Below, in pieces: positions 8,762-16,910 of a stretch of 64,000 nucleotides of DNA. The position numbers were made by a program, and so were the translations under genes. The stretch covers positions 123,773 through 187,772 of the forward strand of contig CALUKE010000006.1 in NCBI GenBank assembly GCA_944321165.1, written 5' to 3'. Numbering within the stretch: the stretch's first letter is position 1; every line of letters begins with the position of its first letter. Origin of the DNA: an uncultured Odoribacter sp. (GTDB lineage: Bacteria; Bacteroidota; Bacteroidia; Bacteroidales; Marinifilaceae). The notes under the pieces are model-generated. The model had not been told where the DNA came from. It made no database searches and saw nothing but the letters and a program-made list of their open reading frames with translations.

Positions 8762-9661
8762 TTATCTTTTGCTAAGGGTTACGGCTTGATAACAATCCCA
8801 AACGTTGACGTATGCTCCTGTATCGTCAAGGAGTAATTCTCCCAGATAGCAATCGGAAATTGCAAATTCCACCGTATAGGAGCTGTTCCATTTTCCGATC
8901 AGGATTTTGTCGATCGGAGAATACGTGTTATGGTCGGCATCATAGGTACAGGCACCGACGTAAACCGTATTGCCATCAGATGTTTCGGATGGAGTTTTGG
9001 GATCCAGGTAAAGTTCCCGTTTCTCAAAATCGACTCTTAATTTCAAACCATTCAGCAAGTCCCATCCATTTACGGTGAAGTAGGTCCGGTCTTCGCTCAG
9101 GATCATGGAAATATCGTGTTCCATGGTTTGTATGGATCCCCAAGCCATGGATTCGCCGGAGAATCTCATGTTTTTGAACGCATCCCGAACTTTCATCCAG
9201 TCGGGTTTGACATCGGTGATGGTAACCTTGCAATTTTTCCCTTGCGGTAGAATCTGGGCTCCGGATGCCTGGACGATGGTGATGTCCAGATATTTGTTTT
9301 GTGCATTGTAGACAGGATCATTGATCGGTGTAATCTTTAGGTATTGCAATTTTTCTCCCTGATTGAAGGTGATTGTCGTTGTTTCGAGATTGAAATCTTT
9401 GCCTTCGACGGCTCCCTGCTCACCATATGCTTCGCTGTTGGCGTGCAGGGTGACGGTAGCCGCTGCTTCGTTGCCCATCAGCATGACCGGTACAAGTATT
9501 ACGGAATCGGATTCCTGACCGGAAACAGAACTGCCGATGTATACGGTGGTTTCCAGTTCCGGGAAAGTCCATTCCAGGGGAGCAGTGTTCTGATCGTCAT
9601 CATCGTCATTGCAGGCGATGCAACCGACCAGAAAAAGTAGTAAAAAATAGAAATATTTCAT
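8762..9661 (-). CDS. Surface lipoprotein with Calx-beta-like domain, SusF-position protein
   Basis: A 299-residue lipoprotein. Its lipobox ends at C14 or C17 and is followed by NDDDDDQ, the acidic type of sequence that sends Bacteroidota lipoproteins to the cell surface. Residues about 28-150 resemble a Calx-beta/DUF4843-type beta-sandwich (AVEGKDFNL followed by ITFNQGEKLQYLKITPINDP). The C-terminal 150 residues are a separate all-beta region of no family I recognise (WDLLNGLKLRVDF, KILIGKWNSSYTVEF). It is fifth in the minus-strand operon after the SusE-position gene. By position it is probably a surface glycan-binding protein helping SusCD. It has no counterpart in the sister operon that I can align by eye. 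Confidence 0.65.
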   Translation of the reverse strand: MKYFYFLLLFLVGCIACNDDDDDQNTAPLEWTFPELETTVYIGSSVSGQESDSVILVPVMLMGNEAAATVTLHANSEAYGEQGAVEGKDFNLETTTITFNQGEKLQYLKITPINDPVYNAQNKYLDITIVQASGAQILPQGKNCKVTITDVKPDWMKVRDAFKNMRFSGESMAWGSIQTMEHDISMILSEDRTYFTVNGWDLLNGLKLRVDFEKRELYLDPKTPSETSDGNTVYVGACTYDADHNTYSPIDKILIGKWNSSYTVEFAISDCYLGELLLDDTGAYVNVWDCYQAVTLSKR

Positions 9662-9706
9662 AATCGATGGTTATTTAAATGAATAATCTTAAAAGTGTTT
9701 TTAACT

Positions 9707-10729
9707 TTATTCTTCAAGTTTAGGCGGATTTACCGGTTCAGGATTCCGGGTGGTGTTCGGCCATTTTACAATCATCTGCCAGTGACCTTCGCGATACCAT
9801 TCCCAGGCAATCAGGCAGCTAATATTCCAGAGACCGTTGATGTAGCCGCTGCGGTGAACATACGGGGCATTGATCCGGTAATATTGATAGTCGACGTTGT
9901 AGTTGCCGGCATTCCCGAAGGGGAAGGGAACGAACGGATAGGTATAAATGATGGAAGTATCGGTGAGTATCGGTTCGGCCCAGGGGGTATATACGCTCAA
10001 GTCGAGTCCTTCTCGTGGTTCTATCTCTTTGGTTTTCCAGTTAAAGGGGTTCCCTTGGGAGTCGCAGATGATCAGTTCGATCAGGTTTTCTCCCTCCGGA
10101 TCGTGCCGGTATTCATACTGTCCGTCAAAACCTCCGATCCAGCCGCCTTCTCCGCCCGGATCCGGGTAGTTATTTCCATATCCGGTATCTGTACGTTTAC
10201 TGAGATTCTGGTTTAGGGTGATGTTTTTGTGAGAGATGTTCTGGATATTGACTCCGACAACATCTTCGAATAAGCGTGTTCCGGCAGAGTTGGTCATTTC
10301 AAGAGAAATACTGTACAGGCCGGCTTCGACATCTTTGGTCGATTCGGTAAACAGCAACTGACCGCTTTTCGGAAGTATCTGCATGGTCACTACGGTAGAA
10401 TCCTGCCTTTTGGCCAGGATCAGATCCAAGGTGGTATCATTTTTCCAGTCGAAGGGTGCATTCCAAGTGGATAAAACCCGGGGTTTGGTCAGTTCATCGG
10501 TCTCTTCGCCGCGGGCATTTTTTACTTTTACGATGCGGAATTCCACCGGAGTGGACGAACCTGCCAGGTCAGGAGCTTCCGAATAAATTGTCGTACCACC
10601 AATCACTGTAAACGGATTGGCGTAATAAATGATCTGATCCGTGATATATCCGTTGGGGATCTTTTCACAACCGATATACAGACTCGTACAGAACAGAAGT
10701 ACGATGAAATATGTGATTTTTCTTTTCAT
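9707..10729 (-). CDS. SusE-position lipoprotein (DUF5007-like)
   Basis: A 340-residue lipoprotein (lipobox YIGC21) starting EKIPNGYITDQIIYYANPF. This opening and the following TTIYSEAPDL, PVEFRIVKVKNARGEETDE and PKSGQLLF stretches are matched in the gene at 22320-23357 of the sister operon, so the two are paralogues. The protein is all-beta with no catalytic motif. I recall this layout as DUF5007, a family placed beside SusD genes and presumed to bind the imported glycan at the surface, but the family name should be confirmed. It lies 21 bases after the fasciclin-like gene. The C-terminus is proline-rich (NTTRNPEPVNPPKLEE). Confidence 0.7.
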   Translation of the reverse strand: MKRKITYFIVLLFCTSLYIGCEKIPNGYITDQIIYYANPFTVIGGTTIYSEAPDLAGSSTPVEFRIVKVKNARGEETDELTKPRVLSTWNAPFDWKNDTTLDLILAKRQDSTVVTMQILPKSGQLLFTESTKDVEAGLYSISLEMTNSAGTRLFEDVVGVNIQNISHKNITLNQNLSKRTDTGYGNNYPDPGGEGGWIGGFDGQYEYRHDPEGENLIELIICDSQGNPFNWKTKEIEPREGLDLSVYTPWAEPILTDTSIIYTYPFVPFPFGNAGNYNVDYQYYRINAPYVHRSGYINGLWNISCLIAWEWYREGHWQMIVKWPNTTRNPEPVNPPKLEE

Positions 10730-10750
10730 GACATGCGGTATTAAAAGTGA

Positions 10751-11458
10751 TTATATTCTGGGAGGGGTTGCCATTTTGTTAAAGAACAGTTTGTGATAAT
10801 CCTCCAAGGCATGCAGGATACCGGTTGTGGTAATGATGCCAGATGTTTGGCACATACTGCTTTCGTCCTTGTTGGGATCGTTGGCTTCCAGTTCTTCGTC
10901 GCTGGGATCCAGTCCGTTGATGATCAGCCGATAGTACAGAAACCAGGGTTTTGAATTCGGCAAGGCCGGAACATTGTCGGAATCGCCGGTATACAGGGGA
11001 CTCTCCTGCATGTAGATATACATATCGTTCCCGAGCAATGATTTTACTTCCCGGCCGGAGCCGACATCGTCCCGGTTGATGGTTTCGGGAACAATGTACA
11101 TTTTGAGGTTTTCTTTGTATTCGTCGATGTGTACAAACAAACTGTCGAGGGTGAAGGCATAGTTGAGGTCGTTGTATTCTTCTCTTTTTTGTTCACGAAT
11201 CTGGAGTACGTATGAATTCAGCGAATAGTCGCTGGGCATGAATACGGTGGCTCCGGGGGTATTCAACAGATCGAGCATGCCGGCTTTTTCGTAGAAAGTC
11301 AGTATATTCTGGAATCTCTTTTGCGGATTTGCTTTCAGATATTCCACGGTCGTTACATAGGCATAGGGAGAGGAGATGCCTCCATCGATGAGGTAATCGT
11401 TTTGACAACTGCTGAAAGTCAGCAACAATCCGATACAGATATATAAAATTCTTTTCAT
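10751..11458 (-). CDS. Fasciclin-like lipoprotein of the left operon
   Basis: A 235-residue lipoprotein (lipobox TFSSC18) with one FAS1/fasciclin-type domain. It has TVEYLKANPQKRFQNILTFYEKAGMLDLLN, shown here as one continuous region near residues 37-66, then TVFMPSDYSL, a long variable insert, and a closing GIITTTGILHALEDYHKLFF. FAS1 domains are adhesion or carbohydrate-contact modules. In Bacteroidota they often stand next to SusD genes. It is paralogous to 21590-22309 in the sister operon, which has the same order (YEYLASHTYHMFDTLIQIID, then FACSDFSV, then GTILHVLDNSH). It lies 24 bases after SusD and is likely part of the surface glycan-capture complex; this role is inferred from position. 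Confidence 0.75.
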   Translation of the reverse strand: MKRILYICIGLLLTFSSCQNDYLIDGGISSPYAYVTTVEYLKANPQKRFQNILTFYEKAGMLDLLNTPGATVFMPSDYSLNSYVLQIREQKREEYNDLNYAFTLDSLFVHIDEYKENLKMYIVPETINRDDVGSGREVKSLLGNDMYIYMQESPLYTGDSDNVPALPNSKPWFLYYRLIINGLDPSDEELEANDPNKDESSMCQTSGIITTTGILHALEDYHKLFFNKMATPPRI

Positions 11459-11482
11459 GATTCTATTGGTTAAATGAGGATA

Positions 11483-12988
11483 TTAGTTGACCATTTTATC
11501 CGCCCAATACGGAGTCTGACGGATGTATTTGCTCTTGCCGATCAAGCTGTAGTTGACTGGCCATAAATGTCCGTTGCTCATCCAGCGGTCATAGGTATAT
11601 ACGCCTTTGCGGGCATAGGCGCCTGTTCTGACCCAGTCATACAGACGATGACCTTCCAGCAGCAATTCCCGTTCTCTTTCGTCTTCAATCTCGTATAACA
11701 AATCATCTCCGCTGGTGGTGATGGGACGTTCGATGCCGACTCTGCTCCTGACTTTCTGTAAATAGATCTTTGCATTTTCATCCTGTCCGAGGCGGTTGTA
11801 GGCTTCGGCTTTCAACAAATAGATGTCGGCCAGTCTGAAAATGATGATTTTGTCGTCTGTTTCCCATTCGCTTTTATCGACATTGGTGTAATGGATGGAC
11901 TGGTATTTGATGGTGTAAATGGCTTCCTGTTTGCCTCCCCAACCGTAAAATAAATTGTTGCGACGCCAGTCCTCCGGAAATTTATTCATCAGTTCTATGT
12001 ATTGGGTGTTGAAGCAGAAGATCGGGTTCCGGTCTTTGAAATCGGTGATGTACGGATATCCCAAAAAGCGGCTGGTGAAACCGTTTCTGTCCAGTACTTC
12101 ATTTTTGGATTTGTCGTATACCACTTCGAACAAGCTTTCTTCCGAACCGCCCTGTGAGAACATGCTGATGTAATTATTGGTATCTACCAGGCGATATTCA
12201 TTGGAATTTTCGATGGAGTCGATGGCTGCAATCGCCAGGGTATAGTTGTTCGGATCGATGGTCGGATTGTTGAGTCGATTTTTCCACATCAGGACATGGG
12301 CTCTCAGAGCATAGGCCGATCCCCGGTTGGCTTTGGAGGCTCTCTTGTCGAATGTCGGTTTCCAGTCGAGGTATTCGATGGCCTTGTCGAGGTCTTCCAG
12401 GCAGAAATTCAGCAATTCCTCTTCGGTGGCCATCGGTATGTCGCGGACGATTTCCGAAACATCCTTCACATAGTCTGTTACGAGCGGAACTTCACCCCAG
12501 ATCCGGGCCATGTAAAAATAGCAGAGCGCTCTCAGAAAGTGGGCTTGTCCCAGGTATTTTTTCTGACGGACAAGGGCATCCTGTTCGGTGGCGGCTGAAT
12601 AGGAGTCGAGTGGAATGCGTTCGATGTTGTCGATGCAGTTGTTGGCGACGCTGATGGGACGGTAGAAACGGGACCAGTTGGAGTTGTAATCTGTTCCATA
12701 GTATTCGAATTTTCCATCAAAAATATATTGTCCCCATTCTCCGCTTTGCCATATTTTGGTAGGGAAATCTCCCCATTCGAAATGACTGAGTCCTCCCAGG
12801 GCATCCCGGAATTCAGAATAGATGCCATTGACAAACGCTTCTCCGTCTGCTTCGGTTTGCCAGTAGGTTTCCATGACCGGTATATCAATCGGTTCCCGGG
12901 TCAGGAATTTCTCACAGGATCCCAGCAGCAGCATACTGGAAATACTGAGCAGGTGTATTGTTTTTTTTATGCCGTTTTTCATAATCAT
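11483..12988 (-). CDS. susD: SusD/RagB family glycan-binding lipoprotein (left operon)
   Basis: A 501-residue outer-membrane lipoprotein (lipobox LLGSC25). Typical SusD features are METYWQTEADGEAFVNGIYSE near the N-terminus, the TPR-like helices with YLGQAHFLRALCYFYMARIWGEVPL, KANRGSAYALRAHVLMW, and the C-terminal ERERELLLEGHRLYDWVRTG and LWPVNY sequences. SusD lids the SusC barrel and delivers glycan to it. It starts 5 bases after the susC stop. The equivalent gene in the sister operon is 20070-21572; the two are alike in plan but clearly diverged. The start at 12988 gives MIMKNG; the second Met (12982) is equally possible. Confidence 0.95.
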   Translation of the reverse strand: MIMKNGIKKTIHLLSISSMLLLGSCEKFLTREPIDIPVMETYWQTEADGEAFVNGIYSEFRDALGGLSHFEWGDFPTKIWQSGEWGQYIFDGKFEYYGTDYNSNWSRFYRPISVANNCIDNIERIPLDSYSAATEQDALVRQKKYLGQAHFLRALCYFYMARIWGEVPLVTDYVKDVSEIVRDIPMATEEELLNFCLEDLDKAIEYLDWKPTFDKRASKANRGSAYALRAHVLMWKNRLNNPTIDPNNYTLAIAAIDSIENSNEYRLVDTNNYISMFSQGGSEESLFEVVYDKSKNEVLDRNGFTSRFLGYPYITDFKDRNPIFCFNTQYIELMNKFPEDWRRNNLFYGWGGKQEAIYTIKYQSIHYTNVDKSEWETDDKIIIFRLADIYLLKAEAYNRLGQDENAKIYLQKVRSRVGIERPITTSGDDLLYEIEDERERELLLEGHRLYDWVRTGAYARKGVYTYDRWMSNGHLWPVNYSLIGKSKYIRQTPYWADKMVN

Positions 12989-12993
12989 GATTT

Positions 12994-15900
12994 TTAAAGA
13001 TCAAACATCAAACCAATGGTGAATTTTCGGGGAAGACCGTAGCCGGATCCCGTATATTCTCCGGAAGGGGTTACGTTTTGCGGGTCTACCACCCGGGTGT
13101 TTTTACTCTTGAGGACTGCTACATTTTCACAGGTAACGGATAATCTTAAATTATTGATATTGTATTTTCGCAATTGGGTGAAATTGTAGGACAACATAAC
13201 GGTATTGATCTTGAAATAAGATCCGTTCTCCAGGAATAGGGAAGAACTGGGGTAGAAGCTGTAGGTCCCGCTGTAGAAAGAGGGAAATTCCGTCTGATCT
13301 CCCGGTTTTTTCCAGAAATCGATGCCGCTGAGGTCGACGACGGCTCTACGTGCCCGATAGTCCTCCGGGAAATAGTTTTCTTCGTAATCTCCATAGTTTT
13401 GGCTATAGCCTCGATGCAGCTCGTCGGAACCGCCGACTCCGTTGAATTTGGTCAATGATTGGGCTAAGCTGGTGTTGAAGATATCCCGTCCTAAGGTATA
13501 GCTGCACATGACTTGCAATTCCCAGTTCTTGTAATTCAGGATGGAGTTGAAACCTCCGGTCCATTTGGGATTGGGATCTCCGATAAAAGTATAGTCTTTC
13601 GTATCCCAGGGTACCAGCAGGTAGTCGCCGTTGATGTCTTCATAATAGGCATCTCCAGCCTGGTATTTCCATCCCCAGACGGCTTCGTATTTTTCTCCGG
13701 TCAGCGGATTGAACGGAACATCGTCGTCGGTGGAGAATACTCCGTTGTATTTCAGCAGACTGAACATGTTCATCGGTCGACCGACGGTCAGGAAACGTCC
13801 GTTGTCGTTGATGGTTTTGTTGTTTTCCGGCAATTTCATGACGGTATTTTTATTATGGGAGGCGGTTAATGTAACCATCCAGCTCCAGTCGCGTACTTCC
13901 GGCGACAGGATGTTGGCCCGGAGCATGAATTCGATACCGGCATTTCGTACGGCTGCCGCATTGGTATTGAAACGTTCATAGCCGCTGGTGACAGGTAGCG
14001 GGAAGTTGTAAAATAAACCGTGAGTTTCCCGGTTGTAAACGTCGGTCTGGAAAAAGAGACGGGAATTCCAGAATTCCAGGTCGAGACCGAAGTTCCATTC
14101 CCGGGTTTCCGACCAGGTCAGGTCTTTTTGTGCGACACCATCGGTGAAATTGGGAGTAATGGCGGTTCCGCCGTCGTAAGTGATGCTTTTAACCGTATAA
14201 CGGTTGTAATGTCCGTAAGGATCTCCTTCCGGTTGTTGTCCGGAGCGACCCCAGGAAGCTCTGAACTTGGCCAGGGTCAATACATGGTTTATATTGGCCA
14301 TAAAGGGTTCGTCGCTCATGATCCAGAACGCTGCCAGAGAGGGGAAATTACCCCAACGGCTGTCTTCTCCGAAGGTGGAAGAACCATCCCGACGGATAGA
14401 GGCAGAGATACTGTAACGGTCTTTGTAAAAATATTGGAAACGAGCGTACATCCCGACGAGCGATCTTTCATTGAAGCCTGAACTGGCGACCCGGTATTCC
14501 GGTTTAACTCCGGTGACTACCTGCACCTGATCGGAACCCAGATAGGAGCCTGCTGCATAAGTGGAATGTTGTTTATGCAATTCGGTTGAAATTCCTAACA
14601 ACGCGGATAATTGATGATCTTTGAATTTTTTGTCGAAGTTGAAATAGTTTTCAACAATGATGCTTCGATTGGAACGCGAGTCGCTATATGCTTCCGAACG
14701 TTTGTCTGCATCGATGATGGATGGACTGAAATAGTCTCTGCGCGAATCGAAAAGACTCAGTGAAATGGAAGAGTTGAAACTGAGGAAATCGAAAAATTGC
14801 ACTGTGATCAGTTCGCTCAGACGGAAAGTTTTATCCGTATTGTCATCGCGTAGATCTTCATATTTCCCGAGCAATGTTTTTTTGTCGGTCGGGTTCAGAT
14901 AAAACAGACTGGATGGAGCGTTAAACGGATCCAGGGAAATGGCGTTACGTGCCGCATCGGAACTTCCTGCTGCCGGATTTCTCGTGGATTGCGAATAATC
15001 AATGGCCGTTTGAAAGGTGAGCCGATCTTTCAATAGTTTATTTGTCAGGTTGGCTGTAAATGAATAACGATGCATACCTGTTCCGATGACCGTACCTTTT
15101 TCATTATAATAACCACCGCTGAGACGATAGTTGAAATTGTCGGAACCACCGCTGATGGCTACGTTGTAGTCTTGTACGGTCGCCCGTTGGAAAAACAGAC
15201 CAAACCAGTCTGTATTGTTGTTGAAAGCCGGGTTCAAACTGTCTGTCAACATCAGCGGATTGCCGGCCATCCGATACCATAACATAGGATCGTTCGGGTT
15301 AAACAGCAGTTCGTTCATTTTGATGCGTCTTTCTGCGGCACCTACATATACTTTCGGTACGGCCGGTTTGGTAACAACTCCAAAACGGGCATTGACAGAA
15401 ATGCGCGGTTCTCCCGAGATACCTTTTTTGGTTTTTATCAAAACGACACCGTTTGCGGCTCTCGAACCATAGATGGCAGCCGAAGAGGCATCTTTTAGTA
15501 TGGATATCGACTCGATGTCGGCCGGATTGATGTTGGAAAGGAAATTGGTGCTGGTGGCACTATAGCCGACCACACTGGCGTCTACCGGTATCCCGTCCAA
15601 TACAAACAGCGGATCGCTTGTGATGTCTTTGTTGGAAATACTGGTATTTCCTCGTACCAGGAAGGTGTTTTTCGCACCGGGTTCTCCGGTAAAGGTCTGA
15701 ATGTTGACACCGGGAAGCATCCCTTGCAGCATGGCATCTAAAGAGGGAGAAGTCACACCTTTTAATTCATCCATTTTGACCGTTGTCACGGCCCCGTGTA
15801 CATTCCGTTTGGTTACTTTCTGGTAGCCGATCGCAACGGCTTCATTCAGCATCTGAATATCCTCTTCCAGGTAAACGATTGCTTCTTTGTCTTCGGTTAC

Positions 15901-16242
15901 GTTGATTTCTTGTTTTTTATAACCAATGAACGAGATGACGAGAGTGGCCTGAGGATCCGGGGATACAATGGTGAATTTTCCTTCGTTGTCGGTAGACATT
16001 CCAATGGTCGTTCCTTTTATAACCACGCTGGCTCCTGGAATGGGAGTTAAGGACTTGCTATCTTTTACAACACCTTTGATCGTAACCGGATCGGGTGCAG
16101 ATAGTTCCGAATACGTTTGAGATGGACGTAAAGCAGCATCGACTGAACTTGGTAAGCCGAAACATACCAGAAATCCCAATAGATAAACCCACCCTTTCGG
16201 GATCGCTTTCCGGGGAATTCGTTTCATAGTCATTTTTTTCAT
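12994..16242 (-). CDS. susC: SusC/RagA family TonB-dependent outer-membrane transporter (left operon)
   Basis: A 1082-residue transporter with a signal peptide (to about residue 36) and a carboxypeptidase-D-like domain (VTIKGVVKDSKSLTPIPGASVVIKG, residues about 53-135). The plug carries the SusC signature DPLFVLDGIPVDA and SISILKDASSAAIYGSRAANGV, and a 22-strand-type barrel runs to the C-terminus. There is no STN domain, so it is unlikely to signal through a FecR/ECF sigma pair; control must come from another type of regulator. It is the first gene of the minus-strand operon. Its 5' side faces the other susC across 668 bases. The substrate is inferred from downstream GH43/GH95/GH127 enzymes to be an arabinose-containing oligosaccharide or glycopeptide. 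Confidence 0.96.
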   Translation of the reverse strand: MKKMTMKRIPRKAIPKGWVYLLGFLVCFGLPSSVDAALRPSQTYSELSAPDPVTIKGVVKDSKSLTPIPGASVVIKGTTIGMSTDNEGKFTIVSPDPQATLVISFIGYKKQEINVTEDKEAIVYLEEDIQMLNEAVAIGYQKVTKRNVHGAVTTVKMDELKGVTSPSLDAMLQGMLPGVNIQTFTGEPGAKNTFLVRGNTSISNKDITSDPLFVLDGIPVDASVVGYSATSTNFLSNINPADIESISILKDASSAAIYGSRAANGVVLIKTKKGISGEPRISVNARFGVVTKPAVPKVYVGAAERRIKMNELLFNPNDPMLWYRMAGNPLMLTDSLNPAFNNNTDWFGLFFQRATVQDYNVAISGGSDNFNYRLSGGYYNEKGTVIGTGMHRYSFTANLTNKLLKDRLTFQTAIDYSQSTRNPAAGSSDAARNAISLDPFNAPSSLFYLNPTDKKTLLGKYEDLRDDNTDKTFRLSELITVQFFDFLSFNSSISLSLFDSRRDYFSPSIIDADKRSEAYSDSRSNRSIIVENYFNFDKKFKDHQLSALLGISTELHKQHSTYAAGSYLGSDQVQVVTGVKPEYRVASSGFNERSLVGMYARFQYFYKDRYSISASIRRDGSSTFGEDSRWGNFPSLAAFWIMSDEPFMANINHVLTLAKFRASWGRSGQQPEGDPYGHYNRYTVKSITYDGGTAITPNFTDGVAQKDLTWSETREWNFGLDLEFWNSRLFFQTDVYNRETHGLFYNFPLPVTSGYERFNTNAAAVRNAGIEFMLRANILSPEVRDWSWMVTLTASHNKNTVMKLPENNKTINDNGRFLTVGRPMNMFSLLKYNGVFSTDDDVPFNPLTGEKYEAVWGWKYQAGDAYYEDINGDYLLVPWDTKDYTFIGDPNPKWTGGFNSILNYKNWELQVMCSYTLGRDIFNTSLAQSLTKFNGVGGSDELHRGYSQNYGDYEENYFPEDYRARRAVVDLSGIDFWKKPGDQTEFPSFYSGTYSFYPSSSLFLENGSYFKINTVMLSYNFTQLRKYNINNLRLSVTCENVAVLKSKNTRVVDPQNVTPSGEYTGSGYGLPRKFTIGLMFDL

Positions 16243-16426
16243 AATTGTATGATTTAAGTGGTAATGGTTTCTGCTGAAAAGCTGGCAGGAATTTTTACTG
16301 TTGTTTTAATTTTTCTTTTGTGTTAAATTTCATTCAAAAAAAACGTTCGATTTTTTATGTCGGAAAAATGAAAAAATAGAGAAGTTGCAATTGTCTGAAG
16401 TTTATTGAAGTGTAAAAAAGACGCTT

Positions 16427-16441
16427 ATGAAAAAATTGTAC
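16427..16441 (-). promoter_or_regulatory. Shared 15-bp element, copy facing the minus-strand susC
   Basis: On the minus strand this reads GTACAATTTTTTCAT, 185 bases before the susC start. It is identical to the copy before GH43 (8643-8657). With the plus-strand copy at 16494-16508 it forms a spaced inverted repeat in the divergent control region. It is a candidate binding site of one regulator acting on both operons. Confidence 0.45.
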
Positions 16442-16493
16442 GGAGAATTTGTTATATAAATGTTAAAATTTTAGATACACATTTGCCTAAAAA

Positions 16494-16508
16494 GTACAAT
16501 ATTTTCAT
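16494..16508 (+). promoter_or_regulatory. Shared 15-bp element, copy facing the plus-strand susC
   Basis: GTACAATATTTTCAT on the plus strand, one mismatch from the two minus-strand copies. A -7-like AATATTTG follows 7 bases later at 16516-16523, which would put the element over the -33 region of a rightward promoter about 380 bases before the susC start. Confidence 0.45.
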
Positions 16509-16693
16509 TTTTCTGAATATTTGTAGCATAAAAATTCCGATAAATCCCCCATATTTGTGAAAGAATTTTAATTATTATACGATCTGAAAAATATTAATGA
16601 AGATTAAAAAATGGATATATAAATAAAAAACAATGTCTTATCAACAGAAAAAAAGGAGAAAGATTTACGCTAACAGAAAAGAAAAATAGAATT

Positions 16694-16701
16694 TATATTT
16701 G
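16694..16701 (+). promoter_or_regulatory. Candidate Bacteroidota -7 box (TATATTTG)
   Basis: An exact match to the TAnnTTTG consensus used by the primary sigma factor of Bacteroidota, 210 bases before the plus-strand susC. No clean TTTG is seen at the -33 spacing, so the call is tentative. Confidence 0.35.
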
Positions 16702-16910
16702 TTGTTCATTTTTTGTCCAATTTAATCGAACATTTTTTTTTGTTAATTAATAAGTGTCGTTTTTACAAGAATAAAAAAATAGATATCATTCATTTAAATA
16801 TTAAAACTATGAAAACGAAAATCTTTTAATGCGTGTGTAGGAATTGTTTGTGAAAGTTATGCAAACGTTTTTTCTGATCAAGAATTTTGTGAAAATTTAA
16901 ACTCTATTTT

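Larger units (their letters stand above)
16243..16910. promoter_or_regulatory. Divergent control region between the two susC genes
   Basis: 668 bases without a gene and very AT-rich. It must hold the promoters of both operons. I can see two copies of a 15-bp element in inverted orientation (16427-16441 on minus, 16494-16508 on plus) and a -7-like AATATTTG at 16516-16523 just after the plus copy. There is also a perfect TAnnTTTG box, TATATTTG, at 16694-16701 for rightward transcription. The remaining 200 bases before the plus susC form a long AT-rich leader in which I see no clear hairpin or ORF. Confidence 0.6.
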
